The position numbers were made by a program, and so were the translations under genes. From NCBI GenBank assembly GCA_949751835.1, contig CATKHK010000034.1:124001-188000 (forward strand): a stretch of DNA of 64,000 nt, given 5' to 3'. Positions 11,953-21,915 of this stretch are shown here, one piece after another. The DNA comes from Blepharisma japonicum (Eukaryota > Ciliophora > Heterotrichea > Heterotrichida > Blepharismidae). The notes under the pieces were generated by a model that was not told the origin of the DNA, made no database searches, and was given only the letters and a program-made list of their open reading frames with translations. The first letter of the stretch is position 1. Each line of letters starts with the position of its first letter.

Positions 11953-12927
11953 TTAACTAAGAGCCTCATCTCTTTCTTCAATAAGTTCTCTCTTGGTAAT
12001 TTCCATCTTTTCTCTAGAGAATTCGTCAATATGAAGTCCTTGTACAACATGCCATTCTTTATTGACACAAGTGACAGGGAATGAATAGCAAAGGCCTTGA
12101 TCAATATCATAAGATCCATCACTGAGAACAGCCATTGATACATGCTCTCCTTCTGGTGTGCCGTGAACCCAAGTCCTGACGTGGTCTACTGCAGCTTTGG
12201 CGGCGCTCATTGCACTTGATAATTTTCGGGCTTCAATAATAGCAGCTCCTCTTCTTTGGACAGTAGTAATGAATTCTCCATGAAGCCAAGCATCATCATT
12301 AAGAGCTTGCTTAATTGGATGTCCATTAACAGTGCCATGATTTACATCAGGATATTGAGTTGAGCTGTGGTTTCCCCAAATAGTTACATTCTTTACTGCA
12401 CTGCTGTGGGTACCAGCTTTAGCTGCAATTTGGTGCATAGATCTGTTATGATCTAGTCTTGTCATGGCTGAGAAATTCTTGCGAGGAATATTTGGAGCAT
12501 AGTGGGCTAAGATTAAACAATTGGTATTTGCAGGGTTTGCTACAACTAAACAGAGGGTTGTTGGCTTCCCGACTTCATTGAGAGCTGCTCCTTGTTCTTT
12601 GAAAATGTTGCAGTTTCTTTGAAGAAGTTCTTTTCTTTCCATTCCTGCCTTTCTTGGGAATCCTCCTAAGAAGATAATGATATCAGCGTCACGTAAGATT
12701 TCGCGAGGGTCTGATCCATGTCTAATGGAAGTAATAAGTGGATATGAGCAGTCTTGAATTTCCATGACAACTCCTCTGAGTGCTTCTTCACATTGAGGAA
12801 TATCAAGAAGTCCGAGATCAATCTGGGTGTTAGGACCAAGCAGATTTCCTGAGCAGATCATTGGAATGATCGAGTACCCGATTTGTCCTGCTGCTCCTGT
12901 CACACAAACTTTGACTACACCTTCCAT
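11953..12927 (-). CDS. MDH1: Malate dehydrogenase, cytosolic type
   Basis: NAD-dependent oxidation of malate to oxaloacetate. The 324-residue protein has the usual length of the family. Key parts are visible: the nucleotide-binding loop GAAGQIGY, the Asp that binds the NAD ribose in LGLLDIP, substrate-binding arginines in GGFPRKAGMERKELLQRN, NPANTNC, and the catalytic pair in MTRLDHNR and IWGNHSSTQYPD. No targeting peptide is seen, and the sequence is of the eukaryotic cytosolic MDH1 type. It has no intron and no TGA. The start follows ATAATAAA, like many genes here. Confidence 0.97.
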   Translation of the reverse strand: MEGVVKVCVTGAAGQIGYSIIPMICSGNLLGPNTQIDLGLLDIPQCEEALRGVVMEIQDCSYPLITSIRHGSDPREILRDADIIIFLGGFPRKAGMERKELLQRNCNIFKEQGAALNEVGKPTTLCLVVANPANTNCLILAHYAPNIPRKNFSAMTRLDHNRSMHQIAAKAGTHSSAVKNVTIWGNHSSTQYPDVNHGTVNGHPIKQALNDDAWLHGEFITTVQRRGAAIIEARKLSSAMSAAKAAVDHVRTWVHGTPEGEHVSMAVLSDGSYDIDQGLCYSFPVTCVNKEWHVVQGLHIDEFSREKMEITKRELIEERDEALS

Positions 12928-13036
12928 TTTATTATAGCCAATGAAAAATCAAAGCTTTTAAATTGTCGAGGAATTATTAAGGGAATTGCTCATAAAATTA
13001 ATTGTGACAAAAAATTAAATTAAATTGATTTTTAGC

Positions 13037-16003
13037 TTAACTATTAGAAGAAACTGGGACTAGCTTTGAGCTTAAACGGTAAGCTTCAATCATCTTCTTC
13101 CCTGTCTCCAACTTTAAGGTATCAGTATCCTTAAATGACTTTCCATAATAATTTAAGAAAGCTTCAGCGATATTTTCTATATGGGATAGATTTTCCCCAA
13201 GTTCCTTTGGAAAAGACATAAAAATCGAGTCTTCGCTTGCTCTCATGCCTTCATTATCAGGTCTCATCAGTCTTATGCCTCTCTTTTTATTCAGTTTCCC
13301 GTGCAATAAAATGCCTCCATACTTTAAATCAGCAACTTCTTTTGCTTTTACTAATAAAATCTGTGAGTGCCCTGCAACTTTCAATAAATGATCATCTTTT
13401 ACTTCGCTTAACCCAAGGCCTTTTTTATTAAGAAGCAATAATTCTTCGACAGCTTCTTTATACAAATCAAGCATTAGTGCTTCATTATTTAAGATTTCTA
13501 TTGGTAAAATAGCTGCTTCTACAGTTGTGAGCGCGGTAGCTGTTGTTGTATTGATATTATACTCTGGGAATAAATGTTGAACGCCAACAATATTTCCAGT
13601 AATTAATTCTTGGTCAATCCAAGAACTTTGCTCTCTAACTCTTCCATTCAAAATTAAATATGCACCATTTGATTGGTCTCCTTCAGAGAAAAGAACTTCA
13701 TCAGCTTTAAATGTTTTTTGCCTTATAAGTGGCAATAATTCTTCAATTTCTCCATCAGAGGCCCCCACAAATCTGTTTTTCAGAGTAGCTTTGAATGTAG
13801 GCATCTTAGGGATTTCTCTTTGGGACAGTTTTTTAATATTCAAATCAATGGTTTCAGAAAGATTTTCATATTCAAGCTCTTGAATTAGGCCTTGATGATA
13901 AATGGTTTTTATTAGCTTTCTTTGGGATAATAAAAGAGCGTTGCAGACTTCATAAGTTTGGACTTCTGCAATGATTTCTGGGTAGCTGTCAATTATATGA
14001 GCTTTTGCGAACTCTTTACAGTGGAATATCTGTGAATGAGCTTCTTCCATGACTTTTTCAAAAAGCTCTTTGTCTATATCGACTTCCATCTGGTCTAAAA
14101 GTTCTTCAGCTTCATGATGGACTCTTATAAACACCCTTGCAGCGTCATAAGCAACAATAATCATCTCATACATCAGTTTGACAAAGAATTTTCCAATGAT
14201 AGGAATTTTTGAGAATTTTAAATAAAATTTGATTAAACTGTGGTTGTACACACTATTTTCGAATTTTTCCCAATCTTCCATATGGTGATCTTCTTGATCT
14301 AATGCTTGATTTGCGGAATCAATGAGGATAAGTGCGGTATATCCCATACAGTGTCCATTTTCAAATTCATGCCAATATAACCTTTTTAATGTTGTTAAAT
14401 ATCTTCTTCTAGTCTCTGTAACTAACTCTCCTGAGTCTATTTGGAAACCTTCCATATACTTTCTTAATAGCTCTTCAGGGGTATCTTTTGGGTATTTTTT
14501 AAGTAATTTTGCACCAGCCTTGGTAGATTTTATCATCTGAGTTGTCAAAACGCTGGATCCAGTAAGATTAAGTACTTCATTCCATTTGACAAGGCTGTAG
14601 TTTTTATCTCCTTTAAATTTATCCATTTGTTTTGAAGTATTTTGCAGTACAGCTGTAGTTACACCTACCAGCATATTTTCTTGGACTGCTGTTAATTCTT
14701 CTAATCCTAGTCTTTTTACTGCTTCTTTGACTATTACGCTGCCAAATATTATAGAAAAACAAGCTGTTGCGGAAGCGAAAAATAGGACGATATTGCGATA
14801 ATGTTCATCTAAATGCTCATTATTGAAGACCATAAGTGCCAAAGTGATTGAAATAACTCCTTTAATACCGCCAAGTATAACCACTATAAGCTCTTTAAAA
14901 GTAATTCCATAGCCAACATATTTGAAAATGGGATAATGAGCAAACACAGCTATAGCTCGAATTACATAAAGAAGCACAAATAATAGTAAAAATTCTAAAA
15001 AGTCAACAACTTCTAAATCGCTGTCGCCTATTGCAAATGCTCCTAAAACCATTCCTCCAATAATGAATACAAGAGATTCAATATTTTGAGCTAAAATTTT
15101 CCAAAAAGCATGCAAGGTTTCTTCAACAGCTGGACTGACCAGTGTTTTCCCATAGGCTGACATAAAAAGCCCAAAGGTAACCACCCCAATAGCCCCTGAA
15201 GTTTCTAATTCAGTTCCATCTGCTAGATAAAAAATCATATAAGTCGCTATAAGTGTCAAGTTTGTTTCATGCACCTCATCATTAACTAATTTCTTAATTG
15301 TCCATGCCATTAGTACTGAAAAAATCAGCCCTAAAATTATTCCTCCAAAAGTCAACCTTGCAAATAACGTTACAACAGCTTGTTCCCCTTCAGCATCACC
15401 AAGGCAGTTAGCCAGCACTGTTTTATAAAGCATAATAACTACTGCTTCATTTAATAAAGTTTCGCCTGATATTAAAGTTTCTAATCGTTCACTGGCATAG
15501 ATTTCTTTAAGTTGAGCAACAACTGCAACATGATCAGTAGCCATTAATATGATGCCTAATAGCAAGGCTTCTGACCAAGAAAAATCATAGCCAAGCAAGG
15601 TTTTTATGACAAAAGCTGCTAGAGATGATGATAAAGCAACCATTGTAGTTGCCATTGGGATAATTTGGCCAAGCTCCTTTTTAAATGTATACCAATCTGT
15701 TGCCAAGGATGCCTCAAATACTAAAGGAGGTAAAATAACTAAATTGAGGACTTCAGGAGATAGCTGATCAATTAAGCCGACTGCGTCTGAGACTAGGTAT
15801 ATATAATTGCCTCCAATTTTGTATAAAACGCCAACCGCAATCAAAATTGGAGCCACTGGAACTTTGAATCTTTTCTTTATCTGGTAGCAGAAAAAGGAGA
15901 GAATTAAGCCTAAAAAGACGAATAAAATGATGTTCTCGGTTAGTCTGCTTTCGTGGTCTTCACTGCTTTCAGCTGATTCATGGACTTCTTCGCTTTCAGT
16001 CAT
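13037..16003 (-). CDS. Na+/H+ exchanger with C-terminal cyclic-nucleotide-binding-like domain
   Basis: A 988-residue CPA1-family cation/proton antiporter, of the SOS1 / SLC9C broad type. An N-terminal membrane domain (about residues 25-430) carries the ion-site signature MATDHVAVVAQLKEI and SGETLLNEAVVIML. In most CPA1 exchangers these read ATDPVAVVA and LLNDG/A, so the Pro is His and the Asp of the ND motif is Glu here. A long cytosolic helical region follows, then a cyclic-nucleotide-binding fold near 745-870 (FKADEVLFSEGDQSNGAYLI). The phosphate-binding Arg expected in RTATV is absent (NTTTATA), so ligand binding is doubtful. No voltage-sensor block is evident, unlike sperm NHE. The start follows TATAATAAAT. 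It probably acts at the plasma or vacuolar membrane. Confidence 0.9.
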   Translation of the reverse strand: MTESEEVHESAESSEDHESRLTENIILFVFLGLILSFFCYQIKKRFKVPVAPILIAVGVLYKIGGNYIYLVSDAVGLIDQLSPEVLNLVILPPLVFEASLATDWYTFKKELGQIIPMATTMVALSSSLAAFVIKTLLGYDFSWSEALLLGIILMATDHVAVVAQLKEIYASERLETLISGETLLNEAVVIMLYKTVLANCLGDAEGEQAVVTLFARLTFGGIILGLIFSVLMAWTIKKLVNDEVHETNLTLIATYMIFYLADGTELETSGAIGVVTFGLFMSAYGKTLVSPAVEETLHAFWKILAQNIESLVFIIGGMVLGAFAIGDSDLEVVDFLEFLLLFVLLYVIRAIAVFAHYPIFKYVGYGITFKELIVVILGGIKGVISITLALMVFNNEHLDEHYRNIVLFFASATACFSIIFGSVIVKEAVKRLGLEELTAVQENMLVGVTTAVLQNTSKQMDKFKGDKNYSLVKWNEVLNLTGSSVLTTQMIKSTKAGAKLLKKYPKDTPEELLRKYMEGFQIDSGELVTETRRRYLTTLKRLYWHEFENGHCMGYTALILIDSANQALDQEDHHMEDWEKFENSVYNHSLIKFYLKFSKIPIIGKFFVKLMYEMIIVAYDAARVFIRVHHEAEELLDQMEVDIDKELFEKVMEEAHSQIFHCKEFAKAHIIDSYPEIIAEVQTYEVCNALLLSQRKLIKTIYHQGLIQELEYENLSETIDLNIKKLSQREIPKMPTFKATLKNRFVGASDGEIEELLPLIRQKTFKADEVLFSEGDQSNGAYLILNGRVREQSSWIDQELITGNIVGVQHLFPEYNINTTTATALTTVEAAILPIEILNNEALMLDLYKEAVEELLLLNKKGLGLSEVKDDHLLKVAGHSQILLVKAKEVADLKYGGILLHGKLNKKRGIRLMRPDNEGMRASEDSIFMSFPKELGENLSHIENIAEAFLNYYGKSFKDTDTLKLETGKKMIEAYRLSSKLVPVSSNS

Positions 16004-16416
16004 ATTTATTATAGTTTCCTATAGAAACATATCCGTTGGACACAAACTTGCTATTAATATTTTATATACTATCAGCTGAAACTGTCACTCGGCTTTAATT
16101 ATTATTTGCTTGTAAAACAATAATTGATTTAAACTTAAATGTGTCTGAAGAAAAATTTTATGCTTCTCTGTAATCTTCAAACATTCAGCCAATTAAATAA
16201 AAATATTATCAATGAAAAGAAAGATACTCTAAATATGAAATTATTTCAAAATGGATATTTAGCATTGACAATTTTTTAAAACTTACTAATAAAATACTAA
16301 ACTCATAATATGTGATTATTTTAGAAAAAGTCTCTTAATTAAGAATATTCACAAAATATAATATAAACATCTATATAATAGCACATAAATATTTAACTAT
16401 AGCGCTTATCCTCAGA
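16004..16416. other. Intergenic, 413 bp, partly in tandem repeat unit 1
   Basis: Promoter side of the exchanger gene and 3' flank of the first RING gene. From about 16195 the sequence is nearly identical to 17421-17643, because it belongs to the first unit of the tandem duplication. No gene seen. Confidence 0.6.
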
Positions 16417-17268
16417 TTATAATGATATTTCCTGACTTGAATCTAAATCTGAGCTTGATAATTCATCCATTAAAAGCTGCGCATTTTTAAGTGTTGGCTT
16501 TTCTCCTTCTTTTTGAAATTTTATTGGTGGTAAACTATTATAATTTGGTGGTATAAGTGATGGTGGTGATGGAGGTTGAAATTTATTGCTCGGCATGAGT
16601 TTAGGAGGAGAGTTACTGGCTTCTTTGCTTACTTGAGTTATATTTTTACGAGATGGTGGAACTAGATTGTTTGGATTACTTGATTGAGGCGCATCTATTT
16701 TTATTTTGGCTGAATCTTTATCTGATAAATCTTTAATAGGAATTTGAGGTTTAAGGATTGGCTCAACATTTTGAGGAAGATCAGTGGGCTCTTTAATTTC
16801 TTGAGAGTTAATTGGCCTAAATGGTTGTTTAATGTTGCTGCTTGAGATACTTGGCTGAGGGATGCTACTAATTATATCAGATGAATCTTTTTTAGGTAAA
16901 TCTGGTTTCAGAGATGCTTTTGGGATTTTTTTTGCTGGAACTTTTTCTTCTTCTTCCAAATTCTTGATGGTGTCTTGGTTGTCTTTAAAAAATTCCTTGG
17001 TAAATTCAAATGGTATCGGTTTATTGCAAATAAAACAAGGAATTTGATCAGGTGGTGTATTCCCTTGACTCTCAATATAAAATTTCAAGCAGTCCTTGTT
17101 TAAAATGTGCCCACAAGTAATGTTGCAATCTGCTGGCTTCAGACACATGTAGCATTTTCCTATATGAATTATGCTATTCCCTACATAGCTCATAGCCTTG
17201 CCTGTTAGCTTTGCTCCCCCTAATATTCCATTTTCGATCGCTGAAGCGGCTTGTTCACACCAACTCAT
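16417..17268 (-). CDS. RING-type zinc finger protein, copy A
   Basis: Predicted 283-residue protein. A RING-like finger lies near residues 39-85 (CYMCLKPADC, ITCGHILNKDC, IPCFICNKPI), followed by a Pro/Ser/Lys-rich disordered tail ending in acidic serines. RING fingers usually recruit E2 ubiquitin-conjugating enzymes. Compared with its tandem twin at 17644-18510, the Cys after CGHIL has become Asn (CGHILNKDC versus CGHILCKGC). This removes one expected zinc ligand and may weaken or abolish E2 binding. It has no intron. The two copies are very similar along the tail, so the duplication is fairly young. Confidence 0.8.
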   Translation of the reverse strand: MSWCEQAASAIENGILGGAKLTGKAMSYVGNSIIHIGKCYMCLKPADCNITCGHILNKDCLKFYIESQGNTPPDQIPCFICNKPIPFEFTKEFFKDNQDTIKNLEEEEKVPAKKIPKASLKPDLPKKDSSDIISSIPQPSISSSNIKQPFRPINSQEIKEPTDLPQNVEPILKPQIPIKDLSDKDSAKIKIDAPQSSNPNNLVPPSRKNITQVSKEASNSPPKLMPSNKFQPPSPPSLIPPNYNSLPPIKFQKEGEKPTLKNAQLLMDELSSSDLDSSQEISL

Positions 17269-17307
17269 CTTTATTTCTATTCTTTCTATATTATTATTAT
17301 AAAATTA

Positions 17308-17416
17308 TTACAAAATTCTTCGTCTTCTTGCAAAAGCATTTGAAATTCTTCTTCTTTTAAATATTTATTTAAATCCATATAATTCAGCTGATTCCAAGTA
17401 ATGCTTTATTGCTCAG
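17308..17416 (-). pseudogene. Truncated copy of the 3' end of the adjacent EF-hand gene
   Basis: These bases repeat the last codons of the gene at 18537-20255 (its TAA at 18537 corresponds to 17308). The copy was carried along when the RING gene duplicated, and it is cut off at the duplication junction near 17416. It lies upstream of RING copy A, has one fewer A in the first run, and cannot encode a protein. Confidence 0.85.
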
Positions 17417-17420
17417 CCTA

Positions 17421-18646
17421 TAAAATAAAAATATTATCAATGAAAAGAAAGATACTCTAAATATGAAATTATTTCAAAATGGATATTTAGCATTGATAAT
17501 TTTTTAAACTTACTAATGGAATACTAAACTCATAATATGTGATTTTTTGAGAAAAAGCCTCTTAATTAAGAATATTCACAAAATATAATATAAACATCTA
17601 TATAATAGCACATAAATATTTAACTATAGCGCTTATCCTCAGATTATAAATCTAATTCCTGACTTGCTTCTGATTCTGATTCTGAGCTTGATAATTCATC
17701 CATTAAAAGCTGCGAATTTTTAAGTGTTGGCTTTTCTCCTTCTTTTTGAAATTTTATTGGTGGTAAACTATTATAAGTTGGTGGTATAAGTGATGGTGGT
17801 GATGGAGGTTGAAATTTATTGCTCGGCATGAGTTTAGGAGGAGAGTTACTGGCTTCTTTACTTACTTGAGTTATATTTTGACGAGATGGTGGAACTAGAT
17901 TGTTTGGATTACTTGATTGAGGGTCATCTATTTTTATTTTGACTGAATCTTTATCCGATAAATCTTTAATAGGAATTTGAGGTTTAAGGATTGGCTCACC
18001 ATTTTGAGGAAGATCAGCGGGTTCTTTAATTTCTTGAGAATTAATAGGCTTAAATGGTTGTTTAATGTTGCTGCTTGGGATACTTGGCTGAGGAATACTG
18101 CTAATTATATCAGATGAATCTTTTTTAGGTAAATCTGGTTTCAGAGATGCTTTTAGGATTTTTTTAGCTGGCACCTTTTCTTCTTCCAAATTCTTGATAG
18201 TGTCTTGGTTGTCTTTAAAAAATTCCTTGGTAAATTCAAATGGTATCGATTTATTACAAATAAAACAAGGAATTTGATCAGCTTTTGCTTCCCCTTGGCT
18301 TTCAATATAAAATTTCAAGCAGCCCTTGCATAAAATGTGTCCACAAGTAATGTCACAATCTGCTGGCTTCAGACACATGTAGCATTTTCCTCCATGAATT
18401 ATATTGTCCCCCACATAGCTCATAGCCTTGCCTGTTTGCTTTGCCCCCTCTACTATGCCATTTCCGATCGCCGAAGCGACTTTTTTCCACCAGCTTTTCT
18501 TTTCTTCCATCTTTCTATATTATTATTATAAAATTATTACAAAAATTCTTCGTCTTCTTGCAAAAGCATTTGGAATTCTTCTTCTTTTAAATATTTATTT
18601 AAATCCATATAATTCAGCTGATTCCAAGTAATGCTTTCTTGCTCAG
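17421..18646. repeat. Tandem duplication unit 2 (RING gene)
   Basis: Second unit, about 1.23 kb, matching 16195-17416. This unit abuts the intact EF-hand gene, whose last codons it includes, so it holds the ancestral arrangement at its right end. Confidence 0.9.
17644..18510 (-). CDS. RING-type zinc finger protein, copy B
   Basis: Predicted 288-residue twin of the gene at 16417. The RING finger is complete here: CYMC, TCGH, CKGC and CFIC supply the usual C3HC4 ligands. The N-terminus (SWWKKVASAIGNGIVEGAKQ) is amphipathic and could bind membrane. The tail is Pro/Ser/Lys-rich and ends in alternating Ser/Glu. A ubiquitin ligase role is likely from the finger, but the target is unknown. The intact finger and the position next to the untruncated neighbour suggest this is the parental copy. 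Confidence 0.82.
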   Translation of the reverse strand: MEEKKSWWKKVASAIGNGIVEGAKQTGKAMSYVGDNIIHGGKCYMCLKPADCDITCGHILCKGCLKFYIESQGEAKADQIPCFICNKSIPFEFTKEFFKDNQDTIKNLEEEKVPAKKILKASLKPDLPKKDSSDIISSIPQPSIPSSNIKQPFKPINSQEIKEPADLPQNGEPILKPQIPIKDLSDKDSVKIKIDDPQSSNPNNLVPPSRQNITQVSKEASNSPPKLMPSNKFQPPSPPSLIPPTYNSLPPIKFQKEGEKPTLKNSQLLMDELSSSESESEASQELDL

Positions 18647-20255
18647 GGATTTCTTCGGATCTATTTAATCGTATTCTTTCTCTAGGCTCGATAATTACTT
18701 TGCCTTCTTTTTCTTGAAGCTTAAGTGATTTTTCAATCCTCAAATCTGGGGTCAGTTTCTTTTGTTTTCATTGCCGAAGAAGTTGTTTTCGCTTTTCTGA
18801 TATTTTTGGCCTGTAATTTTTGCTTAAGTCATTGGGATCAATTCGAAAACCTTCTTTTTGGCTACTGAATGGTAGGCCAAAGCCTTTAACTTTTTGCATG
18901 TAGATTGAAGGATCACCACAATCAAGAAATTGATAAAGAAGGGATTTTTTGGCATCGAGACTGAGACTGCTTGTGTGCTCACCCATAAGGGTGTCAAATT
19001 GATTATTATAATACAGATCTGCTATCTGATCAAGTGCTTTCTAAATGGCTTTTACCATAAATGAGGTTTCATTCATAGCTAGGGAATTTTCAGCAGAAAC
19101 TTGAAAAATTTGGGTTAAATCAGATTTAGAGAGCTTTCTTGACTGATTTTGCTTACCCATAATTCCGAAATCAGTACAGAATTTGAAAAATTTTCCAACG
19201 TTTCAAATATTGTTAATCTTTGTTAGCTCATCAAAAGTTGGAGATTTACCAAACATCTGCGTCTGCCTTGCATAAAAATTGAAAATGAATTTCAATCCTT
19301 TTATTTGCTTTTCTCTTATTGAATCTTGAGCTGGCTTAGTCTCATTTAAATTTCTTTCGATATCTTTAAGAGAATTCACTAATTCTCTAATTTCTTTTGC
19401 CTCTTCTACAGGAAATTGTTGCAATAGCTCTTGGTACTCATCAATAGAGCTTTTTAGTTCCTCTCTCAATGAATTTTTATTATAAGACTCTTTGGATGCC
19501 CACTCTTCTATAATTTCAATCATATTATACAAAGACACTTTGCTATAGCTTGATTTGGAGTTTGGCTGAATTAATTTGAATCTGTTTTCTATCATCCTGT
19601 CAAACAAAAACAAGTCTCCGTCTTTTTTTACTTTCATGATTTTTAATAGCATCCTCAAGCCTTCTTTAAGCTCTCCTGCATCAATCACGCCCTGATTTTT
19701 TGTGTCGAGTTGTTGGAAAATTGCAACTAGATCTTCAAAATATTCGTTTAAATAAGGGGATATTCAAGACCGTTGCTCTTGCGGTTTTTCATAATAAACC
19801 TTAGGAGGTGACTCTGAATTTCTTGCTTTTATTGGTCTCTTCATAATCCTTGGCGTCCCTTTTCTTATAAAGCGGCTTTCATTAGTTTTTTCAATTACAG
19901 TAGCTGGGGTATTTTTTATAAATTTTGATGATTGCTTCTTTATATTTTTGATAACAGTTTCACCAGTTCCTGTAATGTAGGCTAAAAAATTAGCAAGTCT
20001 TAATTGGAATTGCTCCCAAGTTATCATTCTGAATAGGGCTTACAATGGATCAATAATATCTTCTTCGTCATCAAAATTAATGCGATTCCTGAAATAATCC
20101 TGAGCTCCTTCTAAATCGAGCCCATATAATGATGAAATTCTGTCAAGAATTGTAGGAAGTCTACCATCAACGGTAATATTTTGTTTTTGGGATTCTTTAA
20201 GAAATATATCTTTGATTTGGTGGTCATTTAGGAGATCATTTAATGCGAGATCCAT
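18537..20255 (-). CDS. EF-hand-like protein with FCxxF module
   Basis: Predicted 562-residue protein assembled across two 15-nt introns at 20029-20043 (GTAAGCCCTATTCAG) and 19041-19055 (GTAAAAGCCATTTAG) and several TGA=Trp codons. An EF-hand loop DTKNQGVIDAGEL lies in the first third. Further on is the module NVGKFFKFCTDFGI ... MNETSFMKALDQIADLYY, related to the one in the gene at 8902-10104. The C-terminus is rich in Glu and ends EDEEFL. The start is taken at the first ATG in frame (20255). Its 3' end was copied by the RING-gene tandem duplication. A cytoskeletal or ciliary role is inferred only from the module's occurrence. Confidence 0.72.
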
Positions 20256-20498
20256 TATTTTACTCACTGTAATTAATGCCAAACAATCTAGAAATTTCAA
20301 TTAATTAGTAAATAAATTATTATTTAATCTATTTCAGCTGCAATTTCAATTCTGATTAATAAGTAAATTGAAAAATAAAAATTATATCCACTTATACAAA
20401 CTATTGATATTTGTCTACAAGATTAACCCTCAATAAATAGACATAATTTCATTGAATTTGTGCTACAAATGAATATTTGCATAAAATCTACTTAATTA

Positions 20499-21828
20499 TT
20501 ATAAATCCCTCTCACACTCTTTTATGATATCACCAATATCTCTTCCTTTATTCGTCAGTTTTTTCCTTAACTCTTTAAAAACTTCAACATATTTCTCTTT
20601 CATATGCGGATCTTTTGCTCTCATTATTTTTTCTAATTCAAGTGCATGGTCTTGAGACTGATTTTTAGGAATCCCTCTTTCTTCGATTATTTTAGCGATT
20701 TTTCTGCATACTTTTTTCCTTAATTCAAAATCTGTAGCTCCAATTGATGAAGGTTTATGGGTTTGTTTAGCTTCTTCTTTTTCTACTTTTTTAGGAGATT
20801 TTTTGGGTTTTTTTGCAGGTGACTTTTTTGGTGTTTCTTTTTTTTCTTGTGACTTAGGCTTTGAAGCAGCTTTGATAGGAGAAGATTTAGCTGGAGAAGA
20901 TTTAACTGAAGAAGCTTTTACTGGAGAAGCAACTAAGCTTTTAATGCTTTCGTTAATAATATGCCTTTTTCAGAATAAATACAGCCTATAGCAAATATCA
21001 GATAAAGACCTTAAGTTTGGATTTGCACTGCTGCTATGATCAGATTTAAAAAGCTTAAGAGCTTTTAAGATTTTTGAAGATTCTAATAATGAGCTATCAG
21101 GGGTATTTTGAATTAAATAAGATAAATAATCGCAAATGTCGTTTACTGGACAAAGAGGCTCTTTAGTTTCCTCATCATTTAAATATGTGCATAGCCCTTT
21201 TCGTAGATCATTGATTTTTGCACTAATATTGTCAAACTCTCTTTTTCGGCTATGTTCAACTGTTTTTCCACTCTGCGCTATTTTTGCCTCTAGCTGCTTA
21301 CTAACTTCTTTTAGTTTATTTTTTCCATTGTTTTCGGGATCGTCGATTTTTTGGTTTTTTGTTGGCTCTGGCTCATCTTCAGATTCAGACTCAGACTGAG
21401 AAGCTGAAGATTCAGATTCATCTGATTTTGGCATGAACTTTTCTACATAAGCCAATAAATTGTTATTTATTTCAACTAAGTCTGAAATATCGAGCTCTTT
21501 TAACGCAAATTTATCAGCAATCAAAATGCAGTTTTTGAGTTTCTATATAATAAATACTTTTTGCTTCACGTTACTATATTGCTTGTAGTTTTCTTCATAA
21601 TCCATAACCTCTTTTGTGTCCAATGAAGCACTGTATAGATAGTTACTGTGTGTTTTCGCCTATAAAATTAACAGTAATTTTATCTTCATATTCAGGCTCT
21701 TCATCTGTTTCTGCTAAATTTATTTGTTCAACTTTGTCAACCTAATTTAATAATACAATGGCTGGCCACCATGGATAAGTTTTTATTTTTGCCCAAACCA
21801 ACTGCCCATTATAGAATTTTCCTTCCAT
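20499..21828 (-). CDS. PWWP - TFIIS-N-like - TFIIS-central-like nuclear protein
   Basis: Predicted 427-residue protein, four exons. Introns are at 21742-21756 (15 nt), 21631-21646 (16 nt) and 21543-21557 (15 nt). It opens with a PWWP domain (QLVWAKIKTYPWWPAI), a reader of methylated histone H3 and DNA. An acidic Ser/Glu stretch follows, then a helical block (LLESSKILKALKLF ... YRLYLFWKR) like the TFIIS-N / LEDGF integrase-binding fold, then a Lys/Ser/Pro-rich linker. The C-terminal helices (LRKKVCRKIAKII ... KEKYVEVFKELRKKL) resemble the TFIIS central domain. This is the layout of LEDGF/HDGF-type transcription co-factors. The first three exons have the same lengths (72, 95, 73 nt) as the neighbour at 21916, so the two are tandem paralogues. 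Confidence 0.8.
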
Positions 21829-21915
21829 TTTAAGAAATCTATATTAATTAATCATTTTTAATCTAACACACTAATTTCTTAAAATAAATAAAATTCTTAA
21901 TAGCCGCTTTTCTGC

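Larger units (their letters stand above)
16195..17416. repeat. Tandem duplication unit 1 (RING gene)
   Basis: About 1.22 kb closely matching 17421-18646. It includes the 3' flank, the RING-protein gene and its upstream region, and ends inside a copied tail of the neighbouring EF-hand gene. The left edge is ATAAAAATATTATC and the right edge is TTGCTCAG. Confidence 0.9.
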
